Assembly: GCF_030209835.1 (NCBI RefSeq)
Contig: NZ_JARVRF010000015.1
Span: 1 to 64,000, forward strand
Length of the DNA stretch: 64,000 bases
Source of the DNA: Arthrobacter sp. efr-133-R2A-120
GTDB taxonomy: Bacteria; Actinomycetota; Actinomycetes; Actinomycetales; Micrococcaceae
Direction of reading: 5' to 3'
The translations under genes and the position numbers were made by a program. The notes under the pieces are model-generated. The model searched no databases. It had not been told where the DNA came from and saw only the letters and a list, made by a program, of their open reading frames with translations. Below are positions 34,090 through 42,724 of this stretch, one piece after another (the first letter of the stretch is position 1; every line of letters begins with the position of its first letter).

Positions 34090-35328
34090 GTGAATACCCT
34101 CGATACCCTGCCCGTCACCCTGGACGATGTCCTTAAGGCGCGGGAGCTGCTCGAGGGCATTATTACCAAGACCCCCATCGAGTCCTCGCGGGCCCTGGGA
34201 GCGATGGTAGGCGGAGAGGTCTTCTTCAAATGCGAGAACCTCCAACGGGCAGGTTCCTTCAAGGTCCGTGGTGCCTACGTGCGGATGGCACGCCTTTCTC
34301 CCGAGGAGAAGAAGCGCGGCGTGGTCGCGGCTTCGGCCGGCAACCACGCACAAGGCGTTGCGGTGGCGGCTAAAAGCCTGGGAATCAAGGCACGCATCTA
34401 CATGCCGCTCGGTGTAGCGCTTCCGAAGCTTGCCGCGACCCGCAGCCACGGAGCCGAAGTTGTCCTGCACGGACACAACGTCGATGAGGCCCTGGCCGAG
34501 GCGCAGCGCTACGCGAACGAAACAGGCGCCGTCTTCGTCCACCCCTTCGACAACGTCGACGTCGTGGCGGGTCAGGGCACCGTCGGGCTCGAAATCCTCG
34601 ACCAGGTCCCCAATGTCGACACTGTCCTGATGGGCGTCGGTGGCGGTGGCCTGCTGGCAGGAGTCGCCGTCGCAATCAAAGCGAGGGCCAGGGAACTGGG
34701 ACGCGAGATCCGGATCATCGGCGTGCAGGCGGAGAATGCTGCCGCTTACCCGCCGTCGCTCGCCGCGGATGCCTTGGTGCCGCTCAAGAAGGTTTCCACC
34801 ATGGCCGATGGCATCGCCGTCGGACGCCCCGGCCAGCTGCCGTTCAGCATCATCCGCGAACTCGTGGACGACGTCGTGACCGTGAGCGAAGACTCCTTGG
34901 CCCGGGCGCTCATCTTCCTGCTGGAGCGCGCCAAGATGGTGGTTGAGCCGGCCGGTGCCGTCGGCGTCGCCGCCCTCATGGACGGCAAGATCGAAAACCC
35001 TGGGACCACCGCCGTCATCCTGTCCGGCGGCAACATCGACCCCATGCTGATGCTCAAGGTGATTCAGCGCGGCCTCTCGGCGGCGGGACGCTACATGACC
35101 GTGCGCATGATGCTGGATGACCGGCCCGGTTCCTTGGCCACCATCGCCCGCATCATCGCCGAAAACGATGCCAATGTGACCGGCCTGGACCACACCCGGG
35201 TGGGCGGCGCGATCAGCATGGGCGACGTCTCCATCACCGTCAACCTCGAAACCAAAGGCCACGAGCACAGCGAGCAGGTCCTGGCCGCCCTTCGCGCCGA
35301 GGGCTTCCACCCGATCGTGGTGCACTGA
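34090..35328 (+). CDS. ilvA: Threonine ammonia-lyase (threonine dehydratase)
   Basis: 412-residue PLP enzyme that makes 2-oxobutanoate from threonine, the first step to isoleucine. PLP lysine K58 in RAGSFKVRGA, phosphate-binding GVGGGGLLAG, and one C-terminal ACT-like domain of about 75 residues (MTVRMMLDDRPGSLATIARII). With a single ACT domain it resembles the shorter allosteric form. GTG start with AAAGGAG 7 bp upstream. Confidence 0.93.
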   Translation: MNTLDTLPVTLDDVLKARELLEGIITKTPIESSRALGAMVGGEVFFKCENLQRAGSFKVRGAYVRMARLSPEEKKRGVVAASAGNHAQGVAVAAKSLGIKARIYMPLGVALPKLAATRSHGAEVVLHGHNVDEALAEAQRYANETGAVFVHPFDNVDVVAGQGTVGLEILDQVPNVDTVLMGVGGGGLLAGVAVAIKARARELGREIRIIGVQAENAAAYPPSLAADALVPLKKVSTMADGIAVGRPGQLPFSIIRELVDDVVTVSEDSLARALIFLLERAKMVVEPAGAVGVAALMDGKIENPGTTAVILSGGNIDPMLMLKVIQRGLSAAGRYMTVRMMLDDRPGSLATIARIIAENDANVTGLDHTRVGGAISMGDVSITVNLETKGHEHSEQVLAALRAEGFHPIVVH

Positions 35329-35341
35329 CGGGCTGCTGACC

Positions 35342-35971
35342 ATGGCGCTTTACGGCAACGGGGACGGGCCGATAACGGCCAAGGAGTCACTGGCCATCCG
35401 CGCCAGGGGCGGATTGCTGTTCATGGGTGGCTTCGTGGGGCTGTTGGCGGTCATTGAGCTGGTCAACACCTTGATGTCGCACAGCCTCAACGCCATCTTC
35501 GGGCTGCGGCCGCGGAGCGTGGACGGAGTTTTCGACATCCTGACGTTTCCCTTGCTCCACGCCAATTTCGGGCATCTCCTGTCCAACGCGCTGCCGCTGG
35601 TCATCTTCGGCTTCCTGGTGTTCCTGTCCGGTCTCCGGGTGTTCCTGACGGCACTGGCGTTCAGCTGGCTAGGCTCAGGCCTTGCCGTGTGGCTCATCGG
35701 CGGGGGAGGTGTGACAGTGGGCGCTTCTGGCCTGGTTTTCGGGCTCTTCGCGTTCCTGCTGGTACGTGGCTTCTTCAACCGCAGCTGGTGGCAAATCCTG
35801 CTGTCCGTGGTGCTTTTCCTGGCTTACGGCGGCATCTTGTTCGGTGTGTTGCCCACCGTGATGGGTTTCGTCTCGTGGCAGGCTCACCTTGGCGGCGCCG
35901 TCGGGGGAGTGGTGGCCGCAGTGCTGCTGCGCCCGCGCCCCCGCCCCCGCGCCGTAGCCCAGCCCAACTGA
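35342..35971 (+). CDS. Rhomboid-family intramembrane serine protease
   Basis: 209 residues, about six membrane spans. Catalytic dyad S129 in GASG and H182 in WQAHLGGAVGG; the oxyanion/stabilising pair is in HANFGHLLSN near 73-82. Substrate unknown. Starts 14 bp after ilvA. Its stop codon lies in the first copy of a 22-bp tandem duplication, so the last residues (AVAQPN) are repeated in untranslated DNA. Confidence 0.9.
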   Translation: MALYGNGDGPITAKESLAIRARGGLLFMGGFVGLLAVIELVNTLMSHSLNAIFGLRPRSVDGVFDILTFPLLHANFGHLLSNALPLVIFGFLVFLSGLRVFLTALAFSWLGSGLAVWLIGGGGVTVGASGLVFGLFAFLLVRGFFNRSWWQILLSVVLFLAYGGILFGVLPTVMGFVSWQAHLGGAVGGVVAAVLLRPRPRPRAVAQPN

Positions 35972-35994
35972 CGCCGTGGCCCAGCCCAACTGAC
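35951..35994 (+). repeat. 22-bp tandem duplication at the rhomboid stop codon
   Basis: 35951-35972 and 35973-35994 differ at one base. The first copy encodes the last residues and stop of the rhomboid gene; the second overlaps the left arm of the following palindrome. Confidence 0.9.
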
Positions 35995-36050
35995 TCGCAT
36001 TTGTTGTCGTTATGAGCGCTCATAACGACAACAAATGCGAGCTAGTTGGG
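35985..36050. repeat. 66-bp nearly perfect palindrome without loop
   Basis: Two 33-bp arms meet at 36017/36018; the inner 24 bp of each arm (CTCGCATTTGTTGTCG then TTATGAGC) are perfectly complementary, then two mismatches, then CCCAACT/AGTTGGG. It is AT-rich beside GC-rich neighbours. A terminator would not need arms this long; it looks like a palindromic mobile or structural element. Confidence 0.93.
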
Positions 36051-36065
36051 GGACCAAAAGCGAAA

Positions 36066-36098
36066 CGCCGGCCCGCCCCGCGAAGGGGTGGGCCGGCG
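36066..36098. terminator. Terminator between rhomboid and greA
   Basis: 14-bp GC-rich stem with one G-T pair, CGCCGGCCCGCCCC at 36066-36079 with 36085-36098, loop GCGAA. Serves the convergent rhomboid and greA genes. Confidence 0.82.
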
Positions 36099-36114
36099 AA
36101 ACGACAACACCGCA

Positions 36115-36200
36115 TGGGGCCCCACCGCCAGGGTTCCCTGGCCGTGGGGCCCCACCGGCGAGGGTCCCTGCCTGAGCTTGCGAGGGCTGGGAGCCGGTGG
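36115..36200. repeat. GC-rich degenerate repeat between rhomboid and greA
   Basis: TGGGGCCCCACCG at 36115-36127 recurs at 36145-36157, giving two units of 30 bp. CCCACCGGC at 36151-36159 is complementary to GCCGGTGGG at 36192-36200. No gene is visible between 35972 and 36232; the region consists of palindromes and repeats. Confidence 0.7.
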
Positions 36201-36232
36201 GACTTGCGAGGCGAGGGTGGCGGTGGGGATTA

Positions 36233-36727
36233 TTAGCCAGCGAACGGCTTGGCGGAGACAATCTCCACCGGGATTTCCTTGCCGTTGGGGGCGACGTAGC
36301 TGATCTTGTCGCCTTCCTTGTGGCCCATGATCGCCACGCCCAGCGGGGACTTCTCACTGAAGACGTTGAGATCGGAATCGCCGGCGATTTCGCGGGATCC
36401 GAGCAGGAAGGTCTCTTCGTCACCGGCGATGCGCGCGACGACGAGCATGCCGGGCTCGACGATTCCGTCATCGGCCGGAGCTTCGCCAACCTGGGCATCG
36501 CGCAGGAGCACGGTCAGCTGGCGGATGCGGGCCTCGATCTTGCCCTGCTCTTCCTTTGCGGCATGGTATCCGCCGTTTTCCTTGAGGTCGCCTTCCTGAC
36601 GGGCGGCTTCGATCTTCTGTACGATCTCCGCACGGCCAGGGCCGGAAAGGTGGTCCAGCTCTGCCTTCAGGCGGTCAAATGCGTCCTGGGTAAGCCAAGC
36701 TGCAGGCGCGCTGTTGGTGGTCGACAC
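36233..36727 (-). CDS. greA: Transcription elongation factor GreA
   Basis: 164 residues from GTG at 36727, chosen because AAGGAG lies 6 bp upstream. N-terminal coiled coil with the acidic tip EGDLKENGGYHAAKEEQ, which enters the RNA-polymerase secondary channel and stimulates cleavage of back-tracked RNA, then the globular domain ending ISYVAPNGKEIPVEIV. Same neighbour order as in mycobacteria (greA, DUF4307, mca). Confidence 0.95.
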   Translation of the reverse strand: MSTTNSAPAAWLTQDAFDRLKAELDHLSGPGRAEIVQKIEAARQEGDLKENGGYHAAKEEQGKIEARIRQLTVLLRDAQVGEAPADDGIVEPGMLVVARIAGDEETFLLGSREIAGDSDLNVFSEKSPLGVAIMGHKEGDKISYVAPNGKEIPVEIVSAKPFAG

Positions 36728-36823
36728 GGACTTCTCCTTATGGATCTGACAAGCAAAGACCCCGCCGGTGCAGGCCACTCGTGGAACTCAGCAACCAACT
36801 CAGCGGGGTTAAGGTATTGATCC

Positions 36824-36852
36824 AGTGTAGTCAATCCTGTGGACAAACCCAA
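36824..36852 (-). promoter_or_regulatory. Candidate greA promoter
   Basis: On the minus strand TTGGGT (36852-36847) is 17 bp from TACACT (36829-36824), about 97 bp before the greA start. Sequence match only. Confidence 0.35.
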
Positions 36853-36880
36853 GCTCACTGAGTCGCGGGTCACACGTTTG

Positions 36881-37339
36881 TTATTTGCCGCTGTCGACAA
36901 TCCAGCAGTTGTCCACGACGGCGGACACGGCCGCGGACTCGGTCCGCAGTACGGTCCTCTGGGCGGTTGTCTGGCCGCCGTCAGCGCCGTCCTTGGGGGC
37001 ATTCGGGCCGATCTGGACGACTTTCCAGCCGACCACCGCGAACCCGGAGTCCATTGCCTTGATGGCACATTTGGCAGTAGCGCCGGGGTTCTTGGTGACC
37101 TGGAAATCGACCGAAAGCTGAGTGGCGTCGGTGGCGCTGTAGCCGATGTCCTTGAAAGTCACAGACGACTGCGAGGAAGAGGTGGTGACCCAAAACAAGA
37201 GCCCGATGACCCCGAGGAGGACGGCGATGACGATGTTCCGTTTGGTTTTCCCCCCGAAGGCGCGCTTTTGGCTGCCGTAGCGATTGGCTAGGCTGGTAGT
37301 TGCTGGCAGCGCCGTGCCCGATGGGTCTTCCGAAGTCAC
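36881..37339 (-). CDS. DUF4307 membrane-anchored protein
   Basis: 152 residues: short cytoplasmic N-terminus, one membrane span near 35-52 (NIVIAVLLGVIGLLFWV), then an extracytoplasmic beta-rich domain of about 95 residues with two cysteines (AKCAIKA, DNCWIVD) that could form a disulfide. Actinobacterial family of unknown function, next to mca in mycobacteria too. Start GTG with a TAAACT box close upstream suggests a leaderless mRNA. Confidence 0.85.
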   Translation of the reverse strand: MTSEDPSGTALPATTSLANRYGSQKRAFGGKTKRNIVIAVLLGVIGLLFWVTTSSSQSSVTFKDIGYSATDATQLSVDFQVTKNPGATAKCAIKAMDSGFAVVGWKVVQIGPNAPKDGADGGQTTAQRTVLRTESAAVSAVVDNCWIVDSGK

Positions 37340-37468
37340 CCACCTAGTTTAGTGGGCTACCGGCGCCTCCTCGCACACAGTGGAGTCGCGCGCGTTAGAA
37401 ATGCCTGATCAACACCCGGCCGTCAGCAAACCCAGAACAGCATGACCCAGAAAGAGGAACCGTACCGG

Positions 37469-38374
37469 ATGAGCACATCCACCAGCCCCGACACGCAGCT
37501 CCGGCTGCTCGCCGTCCACGCACACCCGGACGACGAGTCAAGCAAGGGCGCGGCAACCATGGCGATGTATGCGGCTTCCGGCGTGGAGGTCATGGTGGCT
37601 ACGTGCACTGACGGTTCCCGCGGGGACATCCAGAACCCGGCCATGGAGTCGGCTCCGCACCCGAAGAGGGACATGGCAGGCGCGCGCCGCTTGGAAATGA
37701 AGCAAGCTGCCGCAGTCCTGGGAATCAAGCAGCGTTGGTTGGGTTTCGTGGATTCCGGACTGCCCGACGGCGATCCGTTGCCACCCCTGCCCAGCGGCTG
37801 CTTTGCGCTTCAGCCCCTTGAGCGGGCGGCGGCACCGCTCGTCCGCTTGGTCCGCGACTTCAAGCCGCACGTCATAGTGAGCTACGACGAAAACGGCGGC
37901 TATCCGCATCCTGACCACATCATGGCCCACAAGGTTGCCGTCGAAGCCTTCCATGCTGCCGGTGACCCGGAGCGCTACCCCGGGACGGGCGAAAGCTGGG
38001 CGCCCAGCAAGCTGTACTACGACCGCGCCTTCAGCCCCGACCGTTTCCGCGCCTTGCATTTCGCCCTCGAAGAGGCAGGACTGCAATCGCCTTACGCCGA
38101 ACGCTTGGCTTCCTGGCTGGAAGCCGATGCCGAAGGCCATACTCCGCCGAGGCCGATGCACCAGACCACCACGCAGGTGGATTGCGGAGACTACTTTGAG
38201 GCCCGTGACGACGCACTGAGGGCGCATCGGACGCAGATTGATCCGCTTGGCTTCTTCTTCGCTGTGTCCCCGGACATGCAGCGCAGGGCCTGGCCGTGGG
38301 AGGACTACACGCTGGTCCACTCCCGGATCCCGGCCGAACTGCCGGAAAAGGACCTGTTCGCAGGGCTAAGATAG
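37469..38374 (+). CDS. mca: Mycothiol S-conjugate amidase Mca
   Basis: 301 residues from ATG at 37469; an in-frame ATG at 37442 would add nine. Zinc motif AVHAHPDDESSKGAAT and catalytic YDENGGYPHPDHIMAH are near-identical to the mycobacterial enzyme, as is LGFVDSGLP. It cleaves mycothiol conjugates of toxins to mercapturates, which are exported. Presence implies mycothiol as the main thiol. A hairpin at 38382-38410 follows. Confidence 0.95.
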   Translation: MSTSTSPDTQLRLLAVHAHPDDESSKGAATMAMYAASGVEVMVATCTDGSRGDIQNPAMESAPHPKRDMAGARRLEMKQAAAVLGIKQRWLGFVDSGLPDGDPLPPLPSGCFALQPLERAAAPLVRLVRDFKPHVIVSYDENGGYPHPDHIMAHKVAVEAFHAAGDPERYPGTGESWAPSKLYYDRAFSPDRFRALHFALEEAGLQSPYAERLASWLEADAEGHTPPRPMHQTTTQVDCGDYFEARDDALRAHRTQIDPLGFFFAVSPDMQRRAWPWEDYTLVHSRIPAELPEKDLFAGLR

Positions 38375-38381
38375 GATCGCC

Positions 38382-38410
38382 GGCGATTTCTATCAAGCGT
38401 AGAAGTCGCC
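38382..38410 (+). terminator. Hairpin after mca
   Basis: 11-bp stem with one G-U pair (38382-38392 with 38400-38410), loop TCAAGCG, 7 bp after the mca stop. It may only attenuate, since the next two genes are codirectional. Confidence 0.65.
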
Positions 38411-38444
38411 AACCGGCTGGAAACTCCCATAGAAGGTTTGAACC

Positions 38445-38750
38445 GTGCACCACTTTCTCATCGCCCTGGCCACGACCCCGTCGCCTACCCCGACCCCGTC
38501 GCTGCGCCCCGGCTTGTCGGAAGACCAGGTGACCCCGGGGACCTGGGGTTTCGTCCTGACTGCCTTCATCGTGGTGCTCACGACCTTCCTGATCGTTGAC
38601 ATGGTCCGCCGGATCCGGCGGGTACGCTACCGCGCCCAGGTTGAAGAAGCCTTGGTCGGCGAGACCGACGGCGCTGAGACTGATGAAATAGTCTCGGGCA
38701 AGCCGGGCGCAGAAGACTCCGACGGCGATGCCGGCTCCGGAGCCCGCTGA
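38445..38750 (+). CDS. Small single-pass membrane protein of the mca locus
   Basis: 101 residues from GTG at 38445. Pro/Thr-rich N-terminus, one membrane span near 35-52 (GFVLTAFIVVLTTFLIVDMV), basic stop-transfer RRIRRVRYR, acidic C-terminus. Matches in position and design the small protein between mca and the DUF255 gene in mycobacteria. Function unknown. Overlaps the next gene by 23 bp. Confidence 0.8.
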   Translation: MHHFLIALATTPSPTPTPSLRPGLSEDQVTPGTWGFVLTAFIVVLTTFLIVDMVRRIRRVRYRAQVEEALVGETDGAETDEIVSGKPGAEDSDGDAGSGAR

Positions 38751-40944
38751 CCCGGGCAACACCCGGCAATGGCCGGGGGCGTCCAACGCCCTCGGCTCGG
38801 AACCGTCCGCCTATCTTCGCCAGCACGCCGACAATCCGGTGCACTGGCGGCCGTTCGGCGATGAGGCCTTTGCGTTCGCGACGGCTCGCGATGTTCCCGT
38901 ATTTCTTTCCATTGGTTACGCCGCGTGCCACTGGTGCCACGTCATGGCCCACGAGTCCTTCGAAGACCCGGACACCGCCGACTACCTGAACGCCCGGTTC
39001 GTGGCCATCAAGGTGGACCGCGAAGAACGCCCCGACGTGGATTCGATCTACATGGCAGCCACCCAGGCCATCAGCGGAGAAGGCGGCTGGCCGATGTCCG
39101 TCTTCCTGACGCCCGATGGCCTGGCCTTCCATGCAGGAACGTATTTCCCGCCAACGGCCCAGCCCGGGAGGCCGTCCTTCCGCCAAGTGCTTGAAGCGGT
39201 CCACGAGGCGTGGCTGGAACGCCGGGACGCCGTCGAGCAGAATGCCCGGATGCTCGCCGTCGGCATGGCCAATGCCCAGCTCGCCGCGGCAGTGTTCCTG
39301 GACCGGCCGCCTGAAAGCGTGGACCGAAGCCTGCTGTCGGAGGCAGTGCGACTTCTCGCCCGCTCTGAAGACCCCGACGGCGGCGGCTTCGGCGGCGCTC
39401 CCAAGTTCCCGCCGTCGGCGGTCCTTGAGTTCCTGATACGGCACGCTGCCGTGCCGTCGGACACCTCGGACGCCGCCCGCGACATGGCGGGCCGCACGCT
39501 CGCCGCAATGGCCCGTTCCGCACTGTGCGACCAGCTCGACGGCGGCTTCGCCCGGTATTCCGTGACCGCGGATTGGTCCGTGCCGCATTTCGAGAAGATG
39601 CTTTACGACAACGCCCAGCTCCTCCGGGTCTATGTCCATTGGGTCCGGCTGCGCGGCGATTGGGTCCTGCCGGCCGGCGAGGCCGCTAGTGTTGCGTCGC
39701 GGGTGGCGGACTGGATGCTGGACTCTCTCGGGGTGGGCGATCCCGCAATCCCGGACGGACTCGCTTCCTCGCTGGACGCCGATACCGTGGTGGACGGAGT
39801 GCATCACGAAGGGGCGTCGTACCTGTGGATTCCCGCGAGCCTCGAAGCCGTGCTCGGCCCGGGAGACGGCGCGGCCGTGGCCAGGCTGATGAACGTGGGG
39901 CCGTCCGGTACGGTCTCGGAGCTTGGATCTCCGCTCCATCCCGGTCGCCAACTGTCCGGCGCGGAATCGCGGTTGTGGAACCGCGTCAAGCCCGCCTTGC
40001 GCGCCGCGCGCTCGGCGCGCCCCCGGCCGGCCCGGGACGATAAGGTCGTGGCAGGGTGGAATGGCCTGGCCATCGCGGCGCTTGCCGAAGCCGGTGCGGT
40101 CCTGGACAGGCCGGAACTGGTGACCGCAGCGGAAAGCCTCGCCGAGTACATAGCGCGGGTGCATTGGCGGCCGGGCTCAAAAACCGGCGCGGGGGTGCTG
40201 ATCAGGGTTTCGCACGATGGCGTTGCGCGAGGGATCAGCGGCCTGTTGGAAGACTATGCGTTTTGCGCGGAAGGCTTCCTGGCCCTCTACGCTGTGACCG
40301 GCGAGCGGCGTTGGTACGGCTTCGCGGAGGAGCTGATCAGCGGCGCCTGCGCGCGTTTCGTGGTGGACGGCAGGTTGTCGGACTCCGTGGGGGAGTCGGC
40401 CCAGGTATTCAACGCGCAGGGCCAGCACGCGGGCCTGGACCCCTTTGACAATGCCGCCCCCAGCGGGGCAGCGGCCTTTGCCGGAGTGTTGCTGAGCTAT
40501 GCGGCCTACTCCGGTTCGCACGAGCACAGGGCCATGGCAAGCAACATCCTCTCGCTCCTGCCGTCCATAGCCGGGCGGGCACCACGGGTAGCGGGATGGC
40601 TGCTTGCGACCACCCAGGCGGCCGCGGCGGGTCCCATAGAAGCCGCCGTATCCGGCCCACCCGGCCCCGAGCAACGGGAACTCCACCGCGCGCTGTTGGC
40701 GTCGCCGAGCCCGGGAATGGTGGTTGCGGTCCAGCTCGGTGTGGCCGGCGAACAAGCGCCCGACGGCGCGCCGCCCGGATCCCGCGCCACGGAACCGGAG
40801 GTGCCACTTCTCGAGGCCCGCACGGCTGCTGCGGACGGCTCACCACAGGTGTATTTGTGCCGGGGGATGGTGTGTGACCTGCCGCTTGGCTCTGTCGAGG
40901 AACTCGCGCAGCGCCTGGACGCCATGACGGGTGCCGCAGGCTAG
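38728..40944 (+). CDS. DUF255 thioredoxin-fold protein (YyaL/SSP411 family)
   Basis: 738 residues. N-terminal thioredoxin-like domain with C67 and C70 in YAACHWCHVMAHESFED, followed by an alpha/alpha-barrel-like region resembling N-acylglucosamine epimerases (for example WSVPHFEKMLYDNAQLL). Catalytic role not established for the family. The conserved neighbourhood with mca suggests thiol metabolism, as inference. Stop overlaps the convergent hemolysin III gene by 4 bp. Confidence 0.9.
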   Translation: MPAPEPADPGNTRQWPGASNALGSEPSAYLRQHADNPVHWRPFGDEAFAFATARDVPVFLSIGYAACHWCHVMAHESFEDPDTADYLNARFVAIKVDREERPDVDSIYMAATQAISGEGGWPMSVFLTPDGLAFHAGTYFPPTAQPGRPSFRQVLEAVHEAWLERRDAVEQNARMLAVGMANAQLAAAVFLDRPPESVDRSLLSEAVRLLARSEDPDGGGFGGAPKFPPSAVLEFLIRHAAVPSDTSDAARDMAGRTLAAMARSALCDQLDGGFARYSVTADWSVPHFEKMLYDNAQLLRVYVHWVRLRGDWVLPAGEAASVASRVADWMLDSLGVGDPAIPDGLASSLDADTVVDGVHHEGASYLWIPASLEAVLGPGDGAAVARLMNVGPSGTVSELGSPLHPGRQLSGAESRLWNRVKPALRAARSARPRPARDDKVVAGWNGLAIAALAEAGAVLDRPELVTAAESLAEYIARVHWRPGSKTGAGVLIRVSHDGVARGISGLLEDYAFCAEGFLALYAVTGERRWYGFAEELISGACARFVVDGRLSDSVGESAQVFNAQGQHAGLDPFDNAAPSGAAAFAGVLLSYAAYSGSHEHRAMASNILSLLPSIAGRAPRVAGWLLATTQAAAAGPIEAAVSGPPGPEQRELHRALLASPSPGMVVAVQLGVAGEQAPDGAPPGSRATEPEVPLLEARTAAADGSPQVYLCRGMVCDLPLGSVEELAQRLDAMTGAAG

Positions 40945-41582
40945 CTCAGCACGGCAATCATGATTGCGGCGAAATGTGCAGCGAAGGCCAGCACCGTGAG
41001 GGCATGGAAGAGTTCATGGAAGCCGAAGTTCAACGGACTGAAGTTGGGCTTCTTGATCCCGTAGAAGACCGCCCCCGCGATGTAAAGTGCCCCGCCGACA
41101 CAGATCAGGATCGCGGCTGGAACGTTCGCCGCGAAGAACTCCGGCAAGTAGAACAACGCCCCGCAGCCCAGTGCAACGTAGATAGGCACATAGAGCCAAC
41201 GTGGAGCGCCCGTCCAAAGAACCCGGAAGAGTACTCCCAGCAGTGCTCCGGACCAGATCACCCACAGCAGGAGTACGGCCTTGGGGCGCTCCAGCAGCGA
41301 CCAAGCGAGGGGCGTGTAGCTGCCCGCGATCACCAACATGATGTTCGTGTGGTCCAGGCGCTTGAGGACCATCCGGGTCTTCGGCTCCCAATTGCCACGG
41401 TGGTAGACCGCGGACACGCCGAAGAGCAGTACACCCGTCAAAGCGTAGATGGCGGAAGCGATTTTGCGATCTGTCGTTGGCGCCAGTGTCACCAGGACGA
41501 TCCCTGCCGCGACGGCGAAAGGCGTGGCCACAGCATGTATCCAGCCGCGCCACCTTGGCTTGATTGTGAGCAGCTCCGACAT
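40941..41582 (-). CDS. Hemolysin III / PAQR-family membrane protein
   Basis: 213 residues, seven membrane spans. PAQR metal-site residues are visible in SAVYHRGNW, RLDHTNIMLVIAGSYTP and the C-terminal FHELFHALTVLAFAAHF. Bacterial members (TrhA) influence membrane energetics and fluidity. Same place and orientation as the mycobacterial homologue beside the cis-prenyltransferase. Confidence 0.9.
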   Translation of the reverse strand: MSELLTIKPRWRGWIHAVATPFAVAAGIVLVTLAPTTDRKIASAIYALTGVLLFGVSAVYHRGNWEPKTRMVLKRLDHTNIMLVIAGSYTPLAWSLLERPKAVLLLWVIWSGALLGVLFRVLWTGAPRWLYVPIYVALGCGALFYLPEFFAANVPAAILICVGGALYIAGAVFYGIKKPNFSPLNFGFHELFHALTVLAFAAHFAAIMIAVLS

Positions 41583-41812
41583 CGTTAAAGCGTAACCCGG
41601 CCGCGGATAAGTTACTGCGGAGTAATGAGTTTTGCGATCGTTTTCTGCTGCTCAGGTGTGCCGACTGGCCAGTTCGGGAAGGTAGCCTTGGTGGTGCGCC
41701 TAGGGCAGCAGTCCGGAGGCGTCGATAGTTGTTCGGCGGAAGGTCTGCTGCCAACGGGCCAGCCGCCGTCGTTGTTTGTTTCGCTTTTCACGTTTTGTTC
41801 AAAGGAAGTCAG
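41583..41812. promoter_or_regulatory. Divergent promoter region, hemolysin III / cis-prenyltransferase
   Basis: 230 bp with no supported gene. TTACTGCGGAGTAA at 41612-41625 is a 5-bp inverted repeat that could be an operator. AAAGGAAG before 41813 is the Shine-Dalgarno of the prenyltransferase. Confidence 0.4.
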
Positions 41813-42586
41813 GTGAGTGTCCGGATGGAGTGGCCCGGCTTCCTCTACGGCTTCTACGAGCGCAAACTGCTCCGTTCGCTCGAGCAGGAGAAGATTCCCC
41901 GGCACATCGGCGTCATGGTGGATGGCAACCGCCGCTGGGCGCGGCAATTCAACGCTCCCACGAGCGAAGGCCATCAAGCAGGCGCGGACAAGATCCACGA
42001 ATTCCTAGGCTGGTGCCAGGAACTTGGAGTCAAAGTCGTCACGCTGTACATGCTCTCGACGGACAACATGAACCGCTCCGGCGAAGAGCTCGAACTGCTC
42101 ATGGGAATCATCGCCAACACCCTCGATCGCTTGGATGACGACGCCAACATCTCGGTCCACGCCATGGGTGCGCCCGAGCTCCTGCCGGACTACCTCGCCG
42201 AGCGGCTGAACAAGCTCACGGCCCGCACCCCGATCCGCTCGCGGCTGCACGTGAACGTCGCCGTCGGTTACGGCGGACGCCGCGAAATCGTTGACGCCGT
42301 GCGGGAACTGCTGCACGACGCCGTCGCGCACGGCCGCAACATCACCGAGCTGGCCGATGAACTTTCGGTGGACGACATCTCTCGTTTCCTCTACACGCGC
42401 GGCCAGCCGGACCCCGATCTGGTGATCCGCACGTCGGGCGAGCAGCGCTTGTCAGGTTTCCTCATGTGGCAAAGCGCCTACAGCGAGTTCTACTTTTGCG
42501 AGGCACTCTGGCCCGCGTTCCGCAAGGTTGACTTCCTGCGGGCCCTGCGGGATTACGCAGGCCGCCAGCGCCGTTTCGGTTCCTGA
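41813..42586 (+). CDS. Isoprenyl transferase (cis-prenyltransferase, UppS family)
   Basis: 257 residues from GTG at 41813. Catalytic D37 in VMVDGNRRWARQ, and RTSGEQRLSGFLMWQSAYSEFYF at the C-terminal substrate site. By position it matches mycobacterial Rv1086, which makes the short Z,E-farnesyl diphosphate rather than the long undecaprenyl or decaprenyl chain. I therefore call the family but not chain length. An alternative start is ATG at 41825. Confidence 0.9.
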   Translation: MSVRMEWPGFLYGFYERKLLRSLEQEKIPRHIGVMVDGNRRWARQFNAPTSEGHQAGADKIHEFLGWCQELGVKVVTLYMLSTDNMNRSGEELELLMGIIANTLDRLDDDANISVHAMGAPELLPDYLAERLNKLTARTPIRSRLHVNVAVGYGGRREIVDAVRELLHDAVAHGRNITELADELSVDDISRFLYTRGQPDPDLVIRTSGEQRLSGFLMWQSAYSEFYFCEALWPAFRKVDFLRALRDYAGRQRRFGS

Positions 42587-42684
42587 TCCGGTGCGTTCCC
42601 GTTTACGGGAAGTTCACATGTTGTCTACACGAATCGCCGTTTGGGCTAACCGGAAATGTAATCGCACGGGAATACGTTAATCCC

Positions 42685-42709
42685 ATCAGTAGGCAAACCG
42701 CCTGCTGAT
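42685..42709 (+). other. Hairpin in the phoH2 leader
   Basis: 10-bp stem with one G-U pair (42685-42694 with 42700-42709), loop AAACC, 2 bp before a GGGGAGG Shine-Dalgarno at 42711-42717. It could affect translation of the short ORF that follows. Confidence 0.55.
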
Positions 42710-42724
42710 CGGGGAGGCCAGTAG

